Source: Caloramator proteoclasticus DSM 10124
GTDB taxonomy: Bacteria; Bacillota; Clostridia; Clostridiales; Caloramatoraceae
DNA: 51,655 nt
Assembly: GCF_900129265.1 (NCBI RefSeq)
Contig: NZ_FQVG01000011.1
Coordinates: forward strand, 1-51,655
Reading direction: 5' to 3'
A program made the translations under genes and the position numbers. Under the pieces are notes generated by a model that ran no database searches, was not told the DNA's origin, and saw only the letters and a program-made list of their open reading frames with translations. This document shows, piece after piece, positions 1 to 8,740 of this stretch. Each line of letters starts with the position of its first letter. Position 1 is the stretch's first letter.

Positions 1-473
1 GAGCAGGAGAAAAGATAAAGAAAGAAACAGGAAGAGAGGACTTAGATATAGGTTTTAAGGTATTCAAGCTTGATTATTCAAACATAAAAATATGGAATCC
101 AAATTATGATGATATAAAATCTACACTACTTGATATTAAAAACAATATTGTAGAAGGAAGAACAAAGGAAGATGTGCTTTATGAAATAATACTGAAACTT
201 GGACTTGATTTAACAACGAAGATAGAAGAGATAAATATAGATAATAAAAAGCTATATAGAGTTGCAGATGGAGCATTAATTGTATGCTTAGAAGATGAAA
301 TAACAATAGAATTAGTAAAACAAATACCAAGTTTAGTGTCAGAATTTATGAAGGATGATGTAAGAATAGTGTTTTTAGAGACTGCATTTTCAGGTAAAGA
401 TTCACTTAAGTTAAACACAGTTCAAACACTTAAACAGCTTGGAATAAAGGAAGAAAATATAAGGAGTGTTTAA
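1..473 (+). CDS. mod: Type III restriction-modification methyltransferase (Mod), C-terminal part only
   Basis: This open frame enters from the left edge (first full codon at base 3) and gives 156 residues to the stop at 471-473. The sequence GFKVFKLDYSNIKIW followed by an acidic and helical tail, and the later GALIVCLEDEITIELV stretch, resemble the C-terminal region of type III Mod subunits. Those proteins carry the adenine methyltransferase and the target recognition domain. The catalytic DPPY and FxGxG motifs lie outside the window, so activity cannot be judged. The stop codon sits one base before the res start codon, the usual coupled mod-res arrangement. The identification rests on this tail and on the neighbour, not on catalytic motifs. 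Confidence 0.85.
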   Translation, partial: AGEKIKKETGREDLDIGFKVFKLDYSNIKIWNPNYDDIKSTLLDIKNNIVEGRTKEDVLYEIILKLGLDLTTKIEEINIDNKKLYRVADGALIVCLEDEITIELVKQIPSLVSEFMKDDVRIVFLETAFSGKDSLKLNTVQTLKQLGIKEENIRSV

Positions 474-474
474 A

Positions 475-3420
475 ATGAAGCTTAAATTTAAGTCAGACTT
501 AAGTTATCAATGGGATGCTATAAAGTCTGTTGTTGATATATTTAGAGGACAAAGAATAATGCAGAGTAATTTTACCGTTTATTCAGAAGAAGTAATGTGT
601 GGTGTAAAGCATACTGAATTAGGAATAGGAAATTATCTTGAATTGACAGAAAATGAAATTTTAAAAAATGTTCAAGAAATACAAATGAGAAATGGCTTGC
701 CAATAAGCGAAAAATTGCAGGGAATGAATTTTACAGTGGAAATGGAAACAGGTACTGGAAAAACCTATGTTTATTTAAAAACAATATATGAGTTAAATAA
801 AAACTATGGATTTACTAAATTTATAATTGTTGTACCTTCAGTTGCAATAAGAGAAGGTGTATATAAAACATTGCAAATAACAAAAGACCACTTTAATGAA
901 CTTTATGACAACAAGCCAGCTGAGTTTTTTATTTACGATGCATCGAAACTGACACAGGTTAGAAGCTTTGCAACATCAAATACAATACAGATAATGATTA
1001 TAAACATAGATGCCTTTAGAAAATCCTTTTCTGACCCTGATATGGAAAGTAAATCTAACATTATTCATAGGCCAAATGATAAATTAAATGGATTAAAGCC
1101 AATACAATATATACAGGAAACAAATCCAATTGTAATTATAGATGAACCCCAAAGTGTTGATACAACAGATAAGGCAAAGGAGGCAATAGCGTCTTTAAAT
1201 CCATTATGTACATTAAGATATTCAGCAACGCATGTTGATAAATATAACATGGTTTATAAATTAGATGCTGTTGATGCTTATGAAAAAAATTTGGTAAAAA
1301 AGATTGAGGTGATGTCTGTTAAATCCTTTAATAACTTTAACCTTCCATATATAAAATTAGTAGAAGTTGCGGAAAGAAAAGCAAAGGTTGAAGTTGATGT
1401 TGAAAATAATGGAAAAATAAAAAGAACTATCAAAACAGTTAAACCAGGTGATGACTTGTATGATATAACTAAAAGAGAGATATATCGTGGATTTAAAATA
1501 GAAGATATAAGCTGGGGTGTTGGTGATGAGTTTATTGAGGTAAATGGCAATATTATTTATTTAAATCAAAGCATTGGAGATATAGATGATGACGAAATAA
1601 AAAGATTTATGATAAGAAAGACAATAGAGGAACATTTAAATAAAGAATTAAAATTTAAAACTATGAATAAAAAAATAAAGGTATTGAGTTTATTTTTTAT
1701 AGATAAGGTAGCTAATTATAGAGATTATGACCAAGATGGAAACCCAGTCAAGGGCAAATATGCTACTATGTTTGAAGAGGAATATAAAAAATTAATAACA
1801 AAATCCAAATATAAAACTCTTTTTGAAGATTTTAATTTAGAGGATATTGAGAAGATACATAATGGTTATTTTGCTCAGGATAAAAAGGGAAGATTTAAAG
1901 ACACAAAGGGAAATACAAAGGATGACGATGATGTATATAGTCTTATAATGAGGGATAAGGAGAGGTTATTAAGCTTAGATGAACCTTTGAAGTTTATTTT
2001 TTCACACTCTGCACTTAGAGAAGGATGGGATAATCCTAATGTTTTTCAAATATGTACATTAAAGGATACAGCAGGAACATATATAAAAAGAAGACAGGAA
2101 ATAGGAAGAGGATTAAGACTTTGTGTGGATAATAGTGGAGAAAGAATAGAAGAGAGAGGGAAGAATGTAAGTATAAATATACTTACAGTAATGGCAAATG
2201 AGTCTTATCATGATTTTGTTGCTAATCTACAAAGAGAAATCGAAGAAGACACAGGTATCAAATTCGGTGCAGTAGAAAAGCATATGTTTGCAGGGTTATT
2301 TTATGAAAATGAAGATGGAAATAAAGTTCAAATGGGATATGAATTGTCAAAAAAATTACACGAATATTTAACTAAAAGTGGTTATTTAAAGAATGATAAA
2401 ATAACAGAAGAATTATCTAACTCAGTTTTAAATGATGATTTAGAGTTACCACAAGAATTTGCAAATTGGCATAATAGCATTATAAAGGAATTAAAGAGAA
2501 GAATTAATAAGTTAGATATTAAAGATGCAACAAAAAAGAATACAGCAAAATTAAATAGAGTGGTATTGGATAGTGAAGAGTTTAGAAATCTATGGAATAA
2601 AATAAATCAAAAGACCATATATTCTTTACAATTTGATAGTAAAGAGATGGTAAAAAAGTGCATAGATAAAATTAACAATATGCCTAAAATAGCACCACCA
2701 GAGTTAATTGTTGAAAAATCACGTATATATATGGACAAGGAAAAAGGAGTTTCTGATGAATTAGTAAGTGAGGGTAAAGAAGATATTAATATAAAAATTA
2801 ATTTACCAGATATATTAACAGAACTTCAAAACAGAACAAGATTAACTCGTGGAACTATAGTTGATATTTTAGTTGGTTCAAATAGACTTGAAGAATTTAA
2901 AGTTAACCCACAAAAATTTATTGAACAGGTTGCAGACATTATAAATAGAGAACTTAGAAATGTTGTAAAGGATGGTATAAGATATCATAAAATAGATGAT
3001 TATTATAAGGTGGAGTTATTCTATGAAAAAGAAATAATTGAATTTATAGCAGAAAAATTTGAAGAAAGTAAAAAAAGTCCTTATGATAAGATAATTTTTG
3101 ATTCAACTGTTGAAGCTAACTTTGCAAAGAGGTTTGAAAATGATGAACATGTAAAGGTATACGCTAAACTACCTAATTGGTTTAAGATACCGACACCTTT
3201 AGGAGATTATAATCCAGACTGGGCTGTTGTAGTGGAAAAGGATAATGAGGAAAAATTGTATTTTGTTGTTGAAACTAAAGGAACTGAATATCAAGAAGAT
3301 TTAAGACCAAAGGAAGAAATCAAAATAGAATGTGCAAAAAGACATTTTAAAGAATTAGGAGTAGATTTTAAAGGACCAGAAAAAGACCCTTCAGAATTTA
3401 TTTTAGAGGCTATAGACTAA
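475..3420 (+). CDS. res: Type III restriction endonuclease subunit Res
   Basis: This 981-residue protein is the ATP-dependent translocase and nuclease subunit of a type III restriction system and works only in complex with Mod. A superfamily 2 helicase core is visible. Walker A TGTGKT is near residues 92-97 and the Walker B box IIDEPQ is near 221-226. SHSALREGWDNPN and EIGRGLRL correspond to motifs V and VI. Near the C-terminus NPDWAV (about 913) and VVETKG (about 931) form a PD-(D/E)xK type nuclease site. Length is normal for the family. I place the start at the ATG at 475, because an upstream GTG at 466 overlaps the Shine-Dalgarno AAGGAG (461-466). The gene appears intact. It contains four CATG sites, more than the whole following 20 kb. 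Confidence 0.93.
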   Translation: MKLKFKSDLSYQWDAIKSVVDIFRGQRIMQSNFTVYSEEVMCGVKHTELGIGNYLELTENEILKNVQEIQMRNGLPISEKLQGMNFTVEMETGTGKTYVYLKTIYELNKNYGFTKFIIVVPSVAIREGVYKTLQITKDHFNELYDNKPAEFFIYDASKLTQVRSFATSNTIQIMIINIDAFRKSFSDPDMESKSNIIHRPNDKLNGLKPIQYIQETNPIVIIDEPQSVDTTDKAKEAIASLNPLCTLRYSATHVDKYNMVYKLDAVDAYEKNLVKKIEVMSVKSFNNFNLPYIKLVEVAERKAKVEVDVENNGKIKRTIKTVKPGDDLYDITKREIYRGFKIEDISWGVGDEFIEVNGNIIYLNQSIGDIDDDEIKRFMIRKTIEEHLNKELKFKTMNKKIKVLSLFFIDKVANYRDYDQDGNPVKGKYATMFEEEYKKLITKSKYKTLFEDFNLEDIEKIHNGYFAQDKKGRFKDTKGNTKDDDDVYSLIMRDKERLLSLDEPLKFIFSHSALREGWDNPNVFQICTLKDTAGTYIKRRQEIGRGLRLCVDNSGERIEERGKNVSINILTVMANESYHDFVANLQREIEEDTGIKFGAVEKHMFAGLFYENEDGNKVQMGYELSKKLHEYLTKSGYLKNDKITEELSNSVLNDDLELPQEFANWHNSIIKELKRRINKLDIKDATKKNTAKLNRVVLDSEEFRNLWNKINQKTIYSLQFDSKEMVKKCIDKINNMPKIAPPELIVEKSRIYMDKEKGVSDELVSEGKEDINIKINLPDILTELQNRTRLTRGTIVDILVGSNRLEEFKVNPQKFIEQVADIINRELRNVVKDGIRYHKIDDYYKVELFYEKEIIEFIAEKFEESKKSPYDKIIFDSTVEANFAKRFENDEHVKVYAKLPNWFKIPTPLGDYNPDWAVVVEKDNEEKLYFVVETKGTEYQEDLRPKEEIKIECAKRHFKELGVDFKGPEKDPSEFILEAID

Positions 3421-3486
3421 AAAACTTTAATAATATATTAGATGCTATAATATTGTGAAATATATCTATGAAAGATTTATAAAAAT

Positions 3487-3525
3487 AAAAGGATGAGGTA
3501 TACAATACTTCATCCTTTTTAACAT
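3487..3525. terminator. Bidirectional terminator between convergent res and XRE genes
   Basis: The arms at 3487-3501 and 3505-3519 pair almost perfectly around a three-base loop (core GGATGA with TCATCC). They are flanked by T-rich sequence on the right and A-rich sequence on the left, so the hairpin can end transcription from both sides. Confidence 0.85.
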
Positions 3526-3535
3526 AGGTCAAAAA

Positions 3536-4000
3536 TTATTTTTGTAATTTATTTGAATTCTTAATAATATAATAGAAACAATCCAGTTCCACATCTAAGT
3601 TTTTAAAAAGATTTTTAGATAGGTCATAGTCATAATTAATTTTGTTAAGTATTTTTATTAAGCTATTTACTATATTTTTAATTTTTGATACAAAGTATTC
3701 TTTCTCTCCAAGAGTTATATTATCCATTGTAAATTCAAAATCACTTTCACTTAAAAGATTATTAAAGTTTATATGGTTGCTGCTATATAAAAATTTTATT
3801 ATATTTTTCTGCGGTATATTTAAAGTAGAGATTAAATTAATAAATAAAGTTAACTTAAACACATCACTCTTCCCATTTTCAATATTATTTACAAGTCCAA
3901 CGCTTACTCCTAAAAGTTCAGCCAACTTTTGAGTGGAGTATCCCTTATCCTTTCTATATTTTCTAACCATCTTACCAAACTCAATTTGTAGTGTTTCCAT
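3536..4000 (-). CDS. XRE-family helix-turn-helix regulator
   Basis: The 154-residue protein starts with a Cro/C1-type helix-turn-helix: residues about 9-60 include RKYRKDKGYSTQKLAELLG and SVGLVNNIENGKS. The rest is a mostly helical, uncharacterised C-terminal part with many Asn and Lys residues. The start is supported by an AAAGGGGGA ribosome binding site on the minus strand just upstream of the ATG. It faces res convergently and diverges from the small ORF and recombinase. That position suits a repressor controlling the element's own genes, possibly through the inverted repeat at 4039-4056. The DNA-binding class is secure; the target is inference. Confidence 0.85.
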   Translation of the reverse strand: METLQIEFGKMVRKYRKDKGYSTQKLAELLGVSVGLVNNIENGKSDVFKLTLFINLISTLNIPQKNIIKFLYSSNHINFNNLLSESDFEFTMDNITLGEKEYFVSKIKNIVNSLIKILNKINYDYDLSKNLFKNLDVELDCFYYIIKNSNKLQK

Positions 4001-4175
4001 TTAAATCCCCCTTTCAGTTTTGATTATTGACAATGTTGGACGAGTTTATACTTGTCTACAATAAATTCATATTGATGAAAAATACATAAAAGTGAAAGAA
4101 GATGTTCAACATATAAGTAATACCAATAATTCTCTTTGAATAAAATGATAAGTGAATTAAGTTAAGGAGTTTTTT
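4001..4175. promoter_or_regulatory. Divergent control region between XRE gene and recombinase side
   Basis: No gene fits here. The region holds an inverted repeat with arms GACGAGT (4039-4045) and ACTTGTC (4050-4056) separated by four bases, a plausible operator for the divergent regulator. TTGACA at 4027-4032 could be a -35 element for rightward transcription, but the nearest -10-like TATACT (4047-4052) is only 14 bases away, so the promoter assignment is weak. Confidence 0.4.
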
Positions 4176-4310
4176 GTGGGGGATAGGGCTACTGAAAAAA
4201 TAATTCTAACTGAAGTATTTGCTACAAAGGATGGTGAAGAGAGAAAAAAGAAGCTAATTGAGAAGGTAATTAAGTTAATTAAGAAGAAAGAAGATAGAAA
4301 CAGCAGATAA
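4176..4310 (+). CDS. Small basic hypothetical protein upstream of the recombinase
   Basis: This 44-residue open frame starts with GTG at 4176 behind AAGGAG (4164-4169). It contains TEKIILTEVFATKDGEERKK followed by a very Lys-rich helix that ends in NSR. I do not recognise the family. It is predicted cytoplasmic, amphipathic and basic. A gene this short directly before a serine recombinase could encode a recombination directionality factor or a small DNA-binding partner; that is conjecture from position and charge. It overlaps nothing and its ribosome binding site is good, so I consider translation more likely than not. A 7-bp hairpin, GCAGATA/TATCTGC, lies at its stop codon (4304-4320). Confidence 0.5.
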   Translation: MGDRATEKIILTEVFATKDGEERKKKLIEKVIKLIKKKEDRNSR

Positions 4311-4380
4311 AGCTATCTGCTTAAAGATAAAGTAGGTAGTTATACTTCTTAGCCAGTGAGTAAGGTGAAGGAGGTATAGC

Positions 4381-5940
4381 TTGGAGGTTGTTGCTATATA
4401 TGTAAGGCTAAGTGATGAAGATAGGGATAAAGCAAATAAGATGGATGAGAGTGAGAGTATACAAAACCAAAAGGATATGCTCATAAGATACGCTAATGAA
4501 CGAGGATGGAGGATATATAAGATATATAGTGATGAGGATTATTCAGGGCTTGATAAAGATAGGCCAGAGTTTAATCAGATGATAAAGGATGCTAAAGAGG
4601 GTAAGTTTAATATAATTCTCTGTAAGCACCAATCAAGGTTTTCAAGGGATATGGAGCTTATTGAGAAGTACCTTCACAATAAGTTTATAGAGTGGAATAT
4701 AAGATTTGTAAGTGTTGTGGATGGGGTAGATACAAAGGATAAGCATAATAAAAAGAGCAGGCAGGTTAATGCTCTTGTTAATGAATGGTATTGTGAGGAT
4801 ATAAGTGAATCAATAAAGGCTGTATTTAGAGTAAAACAAAAGTCAGGCAAATTTATAGGTTCTTTCCCTTGTTTTGGCTACAAAAAGGATGAAAAGGATA
4901 AAAATAAGCTTGTAATAGATGAGGAAGCTGCGAAGATAGTTAGAGATATATTCAATTGGTATTTAGAAGGATATGGAACACAAAAGATTGCAGATATGCT
5001 AAACGAAAAAAATATCCCAAACCCAAGCAAATATAAGCTTTTAAAGGGGATGAATGTAAACAATAGCTTTGTTAATAAAAGTCGAGGTTATTGGAATAAA
5101 ACAACTGTAAAAAGGATTTTAAAAAATAGAATGTATGTTGGAGATATGGTACAGCACGTATATGAAAAGCTCAATTATAAGTCAAAAAAGACTGTAAAGC
5201 TTAAGGAAAGTGACTGGATTATAGTGGAAAATACCCACCAACCAATTATTGATAGAGAGACGTTTGATAAAGTTCAAAAGAGACTAAAAAACAATGTTAG
5301 AAGTTTAGGAACAGGTAAATCACATATTTTTGCAGGGAAGGTTAAATGCTTAGATTGTAAAAGTACGATGCAAAAGGCAACCAACAATTCCAAAAGGTCA
5401 TATTTAAGGTGTAAGCTATATTGTGTGTCAAAGGGAAGGCTATGTACAAAGCATACAATAAGGCTTGATAGGCTTGAAAATATAGTGGCAGAAAGAATTA
5501 AAGAACATTTTAGAATATTAGACGAAAATGAGATTGTAGAAGGCCTTAACGATATGGCCTTTGATTTGGAGATTAAAAATTTAGAAAAGGAACTAAATAG
5601 GATAAACAACGAAATTAAAACAAGGGATACTGCACTTAAAAATATTTATCTTGATAAAACAAAGGGAACTATATCAGAAGAGCAGTTTTTAGAGTTTAAT
5701 AAGGCTTTCTTAGATGAAAAAAACAGCCTGTTGGCACGTAAAGAATATATTGAGTCCCAAATAGAAAGTTTAAGGGCTTCATTAGAAAAGAAAAGTAGAA
5801 TAACAGAAAAAGTTAGGGCCTTTTTAAATTTTGATAAACTAACCCACGATATGGTCAATGAGCTTATAGACTACATTGAAATAGGAGAAAAGGATAAAAA
5901 CACAAATGAGCAGGAAATAATAATCCACTGGCTATTTTAG
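4381..5940 (+). CDS. Large serine recombinase (site-specific integrase)
   Basis: This 519-residue member of the large serine recombinase family catalyses integration and excision of mobile DNA through a 5'-phosphoserine intermediate. The N-terminal resolvase domain (about 1-150) begins VAIYVRLSDED with the likely nucleophile Ser11, and includes CKHQSRFSRD near 81-90. A recombinase domain (about 160-300) follows. A zinc beta-ribbon has Cys at about 323, 326, 344, 348 and 355, and a coiled coil occupies about 380-480. The start is TTG at 4381 behind AAGGAGG (4368-4374). The stop TAG (5938-5940) directly abuts the interrupted ATPase frame. The recombinase therefore reads toward the attachment junction, as is usual for such elements. 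No terminator separates them. The gene looks intact. Confidence 0.95.
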   Translation: MEVVAIYVRLSDEDRDKANKMDESESIQNQKDMLIRYANERGWRIYKIYSDEDYSGLDKDRPEFNQMIKDAKEGKFNIILCKHQSRFSRDMELIEKYLHNKFIEWNIRFVSVVDGVDTKDKHNKKSRQVNALVNEWYCEDISESIKAVFRVKQKSGKFIGSFPCFGYKKDEKDKNKLVIDEEAAKIVRDIFNWYLEGYGTQKIADMLNEKNIPNPSKYKLLKGMNVNNSFVNKSRGYWNKTTVKRILKNRMYVGDMVQHVYEKLNYKSKKTVKLKESDWIIVENTHQPIIDRETFDKVQKRLKNNVRSLGTGKSHIFAGKVKCLDCKSTMQKATNNSKRSYLRCKLYCVSKGRLCTKHTIRLDRLENIVAERIKEHFRILDENEIVEGLNDMAFDLEIKNLEKELNRINNEIKTRDTALKNIYLDKTKGTISEEQFLEFNKAFLDEKNSLLARKEYIESQIESLRASLEKKSRITEKVRAFLNFDKLTHDMVNELIDYIEIGEKDKNTNEQEIIIHWLF

Positions 5941-5990
5941 TGTGTTTATGGAAAATTATCTCATGTTATTGACCCTAAATACCCAGGTGC
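5941..5990 (+). other. Probable element/chromosome attachment junction (att)
   Basis: The bases after the recombinase stop read, in the same frame, GKLSHVIDPKYPGAVERI. In the PRK06851 family the equivalent stretch reads roughly DGTAPHVIDPKYPGAVE. Agreement therefore begins at about the His codon at 5962, so the crossover probably lies between about 5945 and 5965. The exact core cannot be fixed without the other end, which is outside the window. Confidence 0.6.
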
Positions 5991-6768
5991 AGTTGAAAGA
6001 ATATTAAATTTTGGAGATTACTGGGATATTGATTTGATTAGAAAGTACAAAAAGCCAATAATATATTACACTGATAAGATTAGCGAACAATATTCAATAT
6101 TTTTCTCACTACTTAGAGAGGCAAAGTTAATACACGATGAATGGGAAAAGGAATATTTAAAGGGAATGGATTTTGAAAAGGCAGACAAAATTACACAAGA
6201 CATAATAGATGGACTTAATTTAACATCCTTTGATAGAAAGGGAGAAGAGGTTCATAGATTTGCAGGAGCAATGACACCTCAGGGGCAGCAGTGTTTTTAT
6301 GAGGATTTAATTCAAGGATTAAAAAATAGAATAATTGTAAAGGGAAGACCAGGTACAGGTAAATCAACTATGACTAAAAAAGTTGCAAAGGCAGCAATTG
6401 AGGCGGGATTGGATGTTGAATTTTATCACTGTGCCTTTGATCCGTCAAGTATAGATATGATTATTATACCAGCTCGTAGCTTTGTAATGCTTGATGGAAC
6501 AGCACCACACGTATATAATCCAAATGAAAATGACAAAGTTGTTGATATGTTTGAGTGTATAGATCAAAATATAGTCAAAGAAAACGAAGATCCAATTAAG
6601 ACAATAGAAGTTAGATATAGAGATAAAATAAATGAAGCAAAAGAAGTATACTCATTAATTAAGAATCTACACGACGATCTTGAAAAATACTATATACAGG
6701 CAACAGACTTTAGTGAAGTAGATGCCTTAAGAAGACGACTGGTAGATTATTTTATAACTCTAAAATAG
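5941..6768 (+). pseudogene. PRK06851-type two-P-loop ATPase, 3' portion interrupted by the element
   Basis: An open frame of about 270 codons corresponds to the C-terminal three quarters of a conserved ATPase of unknown function that is usually about 360 residues with two tandem P-loop halves. The end of the first half is visible (HVIDPKYPGAVERILNFGDYWD, positions 5962-6027). It is followed by the complete second half with Walker A VKGRPGTGKST (6334-6366) and a helical tail resembling LEKYYI..DFSEVDALRRRLVDY. The first P-loop is absent and is replaced by the recombinase gene. The first ATG, at 6034, has no ribosome binding site. I read this as a gene cut by integration; excision of the element could restore it. 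Its family is conserved in clostridia, and a sporulation role is only a guess. Confidence 0.75.
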
Positions 6769-6789
6769 TATTAATTAGAGGTGTTAAGT

Positions 6790-8631
6790 TTGTGTGGAAT
6801 TGTAGGTTGGATTAATTTTGATGAAAATATAAAGGATAGAATGAATGAAGTTGAAAGAATGACAAGAAAACTTATAAAAAGAGGACCAGATGAAGAGGGA
6901 TTTTATCAAGGTAGTAATGTTTTATTTGGTCATAGAAGATTAGTTGTTGTTGACCCTGTAGGCGGACAGCAACCAATGATTAAGGAATTTGGAGGAAACA
7001 GATATATTCTTGTCTATAATGGAGAATTATATAATACAAATGAATTAAGAGATGAACTTAAAAAGTTAGGCTATACATTTAATTCTTATTCTGATACAGA
7101 GGTTTTATTAACTGCATATGTTCATTATAAAGAAGATTGTATAAACCATTTAAATGGTATTTTTGCATTTGCTGTTTGGGATGAAAATAAAAGTAGACTC
7201 TTTATGGCAAGAGATCATTTAGGAGTAAAACCACTATTTTATTTCAAACAAAACAATGAAATTATTTTTGCATCAGAAATTAAAAGCATTCTTTCACATT
7301 CAAAAATTAAACCTATTTTAGATAAAGATGGGCTTGAAACATTATTTGCACTTGGACCATCAAGACCCCTTGGAGATGGAATATTAAAAGGGATAAAAGA
7401 AGTGCCACCGGCAAGTTATTTGATTTTTGAAAATGGAAATTTTATAATAAAAGAATATTGGAAACCTACAGCTTATAAAAACAATCAAACATTAGATGAA
7501 TGCATTGATAATGTAAGAAGTTTGGTTATTGATGCAATATATAGACAGCTCTCTGCTGATGTAAAGGTTTGCACATTTTTATCTGGAGGATTAGATTCAA
7601 GTATAATATCTTATGTTGCATCAAATTTTTTTAAAGAAAAGGGAATGCAGCTTGAAACATTTTCGATAGATTATGAAGATAACGAAAAGTACTTTAAAGC
7701 AAATGATTATATACCCAATAATGACAATGAATATATTGATTTAATGGTTAGTGAAATTGAAAGTATTCACAAAAATGTAGTATTATCTCAAGAACAACTT
7801 GTAAATTATTTAGAAGAAGCTGTATTAGCAAATGATCTTCCTGGTATGGCTGATATTGATTCATCATTATATCTATTTTGTAGAGAAATTAGAAAATATG
7901 CTACAGTTGCATTATCAGGAGAATGTGCAGATGAAGTGTTTGGTGGATATCCTTGGTATATAAAAAGAGAAGATTTAAACTATAAAGGTTTTCCTTGGTT
8001 AAAATCTGTTGATGTAAGGAAATCAATTATAAACAAAAATCTAAAATTGGATTTAGAAAGCAAAATAAAGAGGCATTATGAAGAAACAATTAATCAAGTA
8101 GAGTACCTAGACGAAGATGATGAACTGACAAAAAGACTAAGGGAGATGTTTTATCTAAATATTAAGTGGTTTATGGTTACACTCCTAAATAGAAAAGATA
8201 GGATGAGTATGTCAAATAGTTTAGAAGTAAGAGTTCCATTTGCAGATTATAGACTTGTGGAATTTGCTTATAATATTCCACCTAAATTCAAATTCTGTGA
8301 TGGAAGAGAGAAGGGAATATTAAGACGTGCACTTAAAGGTATTTTACCAGATGATATAATTGAAAGAAAAAAATCACCATATCCTAAAACACATAATCCA
8401 AAGTATACTGAGCTTGTATGTAAATATATGATAGATATTTTATCAAATAAAAATGAACCTATACTCTATATAATTGATAAAGATTTTGTTGAATATACGG
8501 CTAATATTGGTGCTAAAAATATTAATGATAATTGGTTTGGACAGCTTATGAGTGGGCCTCAAACATTAGCATATTTAATTCAAGTAAACACGTGGCTAAA
8601 GAAATATAATATTGATATGGATTTTAAATAG
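6790..8631 (+). CDS. asnB: Asparagine synthase (glutamine-hydrolysing)
   Basis: The 613-residue enzyme makes asparagine from aspartate, ATP and glutamine. The N-terminal class II glutaminase domain needs a Cys directly after the initiator Met. Starting at TTG 6790 gives MCGIVGW with Cys2 exposed, whereas the upstream GTG at 6781 would bury it, so I choose 6790. AGAGGTG at 6777-6783 is the ribosome binding site. RGPDEEG, LVYNGELYN and SDTEVLL of the glutaminase domain are present. The synthetase domain has the ATP pyrophosphatase loop LSGGLDSS near 264-271. The gene follows the interrupted ATPase by 21 bases and ends in its own terminator. Confidence 0.94.
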   Translation: MCGIVGWINFDENIKDRMNEVERMTRKLIKRGPDEEGFYQGSNVLFGHRRLVVVDPVGGQQPMIKEFGGNRYILVYNGELYNTNELRDELKKLGYTFNSYSDTEVLLTAYVHYKEDCINHLNGIFAFAVWDENKSRLFMARDHLGVKPLFYFKQNNEIIFASEIKSILSHSKIKPILDKDGLETLFALGPSRPLGDGILKGIKEVPPASYLIFENGNFIIKEYWKPTAYKNNQTLDECIDNVRSLVIDAIYRQLSADVKVCTFLSGGLDSSIISYVASNFFKEKGMQLETFSIDYEDNEKYFKANDYIPNNDNEYIDLMVSEIESIHKNVVLSQEQLVNYLEEAVLANDLPGMADIDSSLYLFCREIRKYATVALSGECADEVFGGYPWYIKREDLNYKGFPWLKSVDVRKSIINKNLKLDLESKIKRHYEETINQVEYLDEDDELTKRLREMFYLNIKWFMVTLLNRKDRMSMSNSLEVRVPFADYRLVEFAYNIPPKFKFCDGREKGILRRALKGILPDDIIERKKSPYPKTHNPKYTELVCKYMIDILSNKNEPILYIIDKDFVEYTANIGAKNINDNWFGQLMSGPQTLAYLIQVNTWLKKYNIDMDFK

Positions 8632-8653
8632 GGGGATAGTCCCCTATTTTTTA
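8626..8653 (+). terminator. Terminator of asnB
   Basis: The arms AAATAGGGG (8626-8634) and CCCCTATTT (8641-8649) enclose a six-base loop and are followed by a T run. The left arm overlaps the asnB stop codon. Confidence 0.88.
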
Positions 8654-8677
8654 TATTGAAATATTTAAATATACTAC

Positions 8678-8706
8678 TGGACGTTTAAAATATAAAGTTA
8701 TATAAT
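8678..8706 (+). promoter_or_regulatory. uvrB-uvrA promoter
   Basis: A perfect -10 TATAAT (8701-8706) lies 17 bases after a weak -35 TGGACG (8678-8683). The predicted start of transcription, about 8712-8714, falls directly before the SOS box. Confidence 0.65.
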
Positions 8707-8714
8707 TAAAATAG

Positions 8715-8728
8715 CGAACATATGTTCA
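8715..8728 (+). promoter_or_regulatory. LexA (SOS) box of uvrB
   Basis: CGAACATATGTTCA matches the Gram-positive LexA consensus CGAAC-N4-GTTCG at all but the last base, and the GAAC/GTTC core is perfect. It lies between the promoter and the ribosome binding site AGAGGTG, where bound LexA would block transcription. Confidence 0.88.
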
Positions 8729-8740
8729 GAGGTGAATTAG

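Noticed and set aside
466-474. GTG start for res three codons upstream of the ATG
   Set aside because: It overlaps the Shine-Dalgarno sequence AAGGAG at 461-466; the ATG at 475 has normal spacing.
3536-5940. A full prophage in the left region
   Set aside because: No structural, lysis or replication phage genes are visible, only a restriction system, regulator and recombinase; the part outside the window is unknown.
6034-6768. Treating the ATPase remnant as a complete gene starting at ATG 6034
   Set aside because: No ribosome binding site precedes it, and recognisable family sequence extends upstream to about 5962, so the frame is a truncated part of a longer gene.
6781-6789. GTG start for asnB
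   Set aside because: It would place three residues before the catalytic Cys that must follow the initiator Met; TTG at 6790 gives MCGIVGW.
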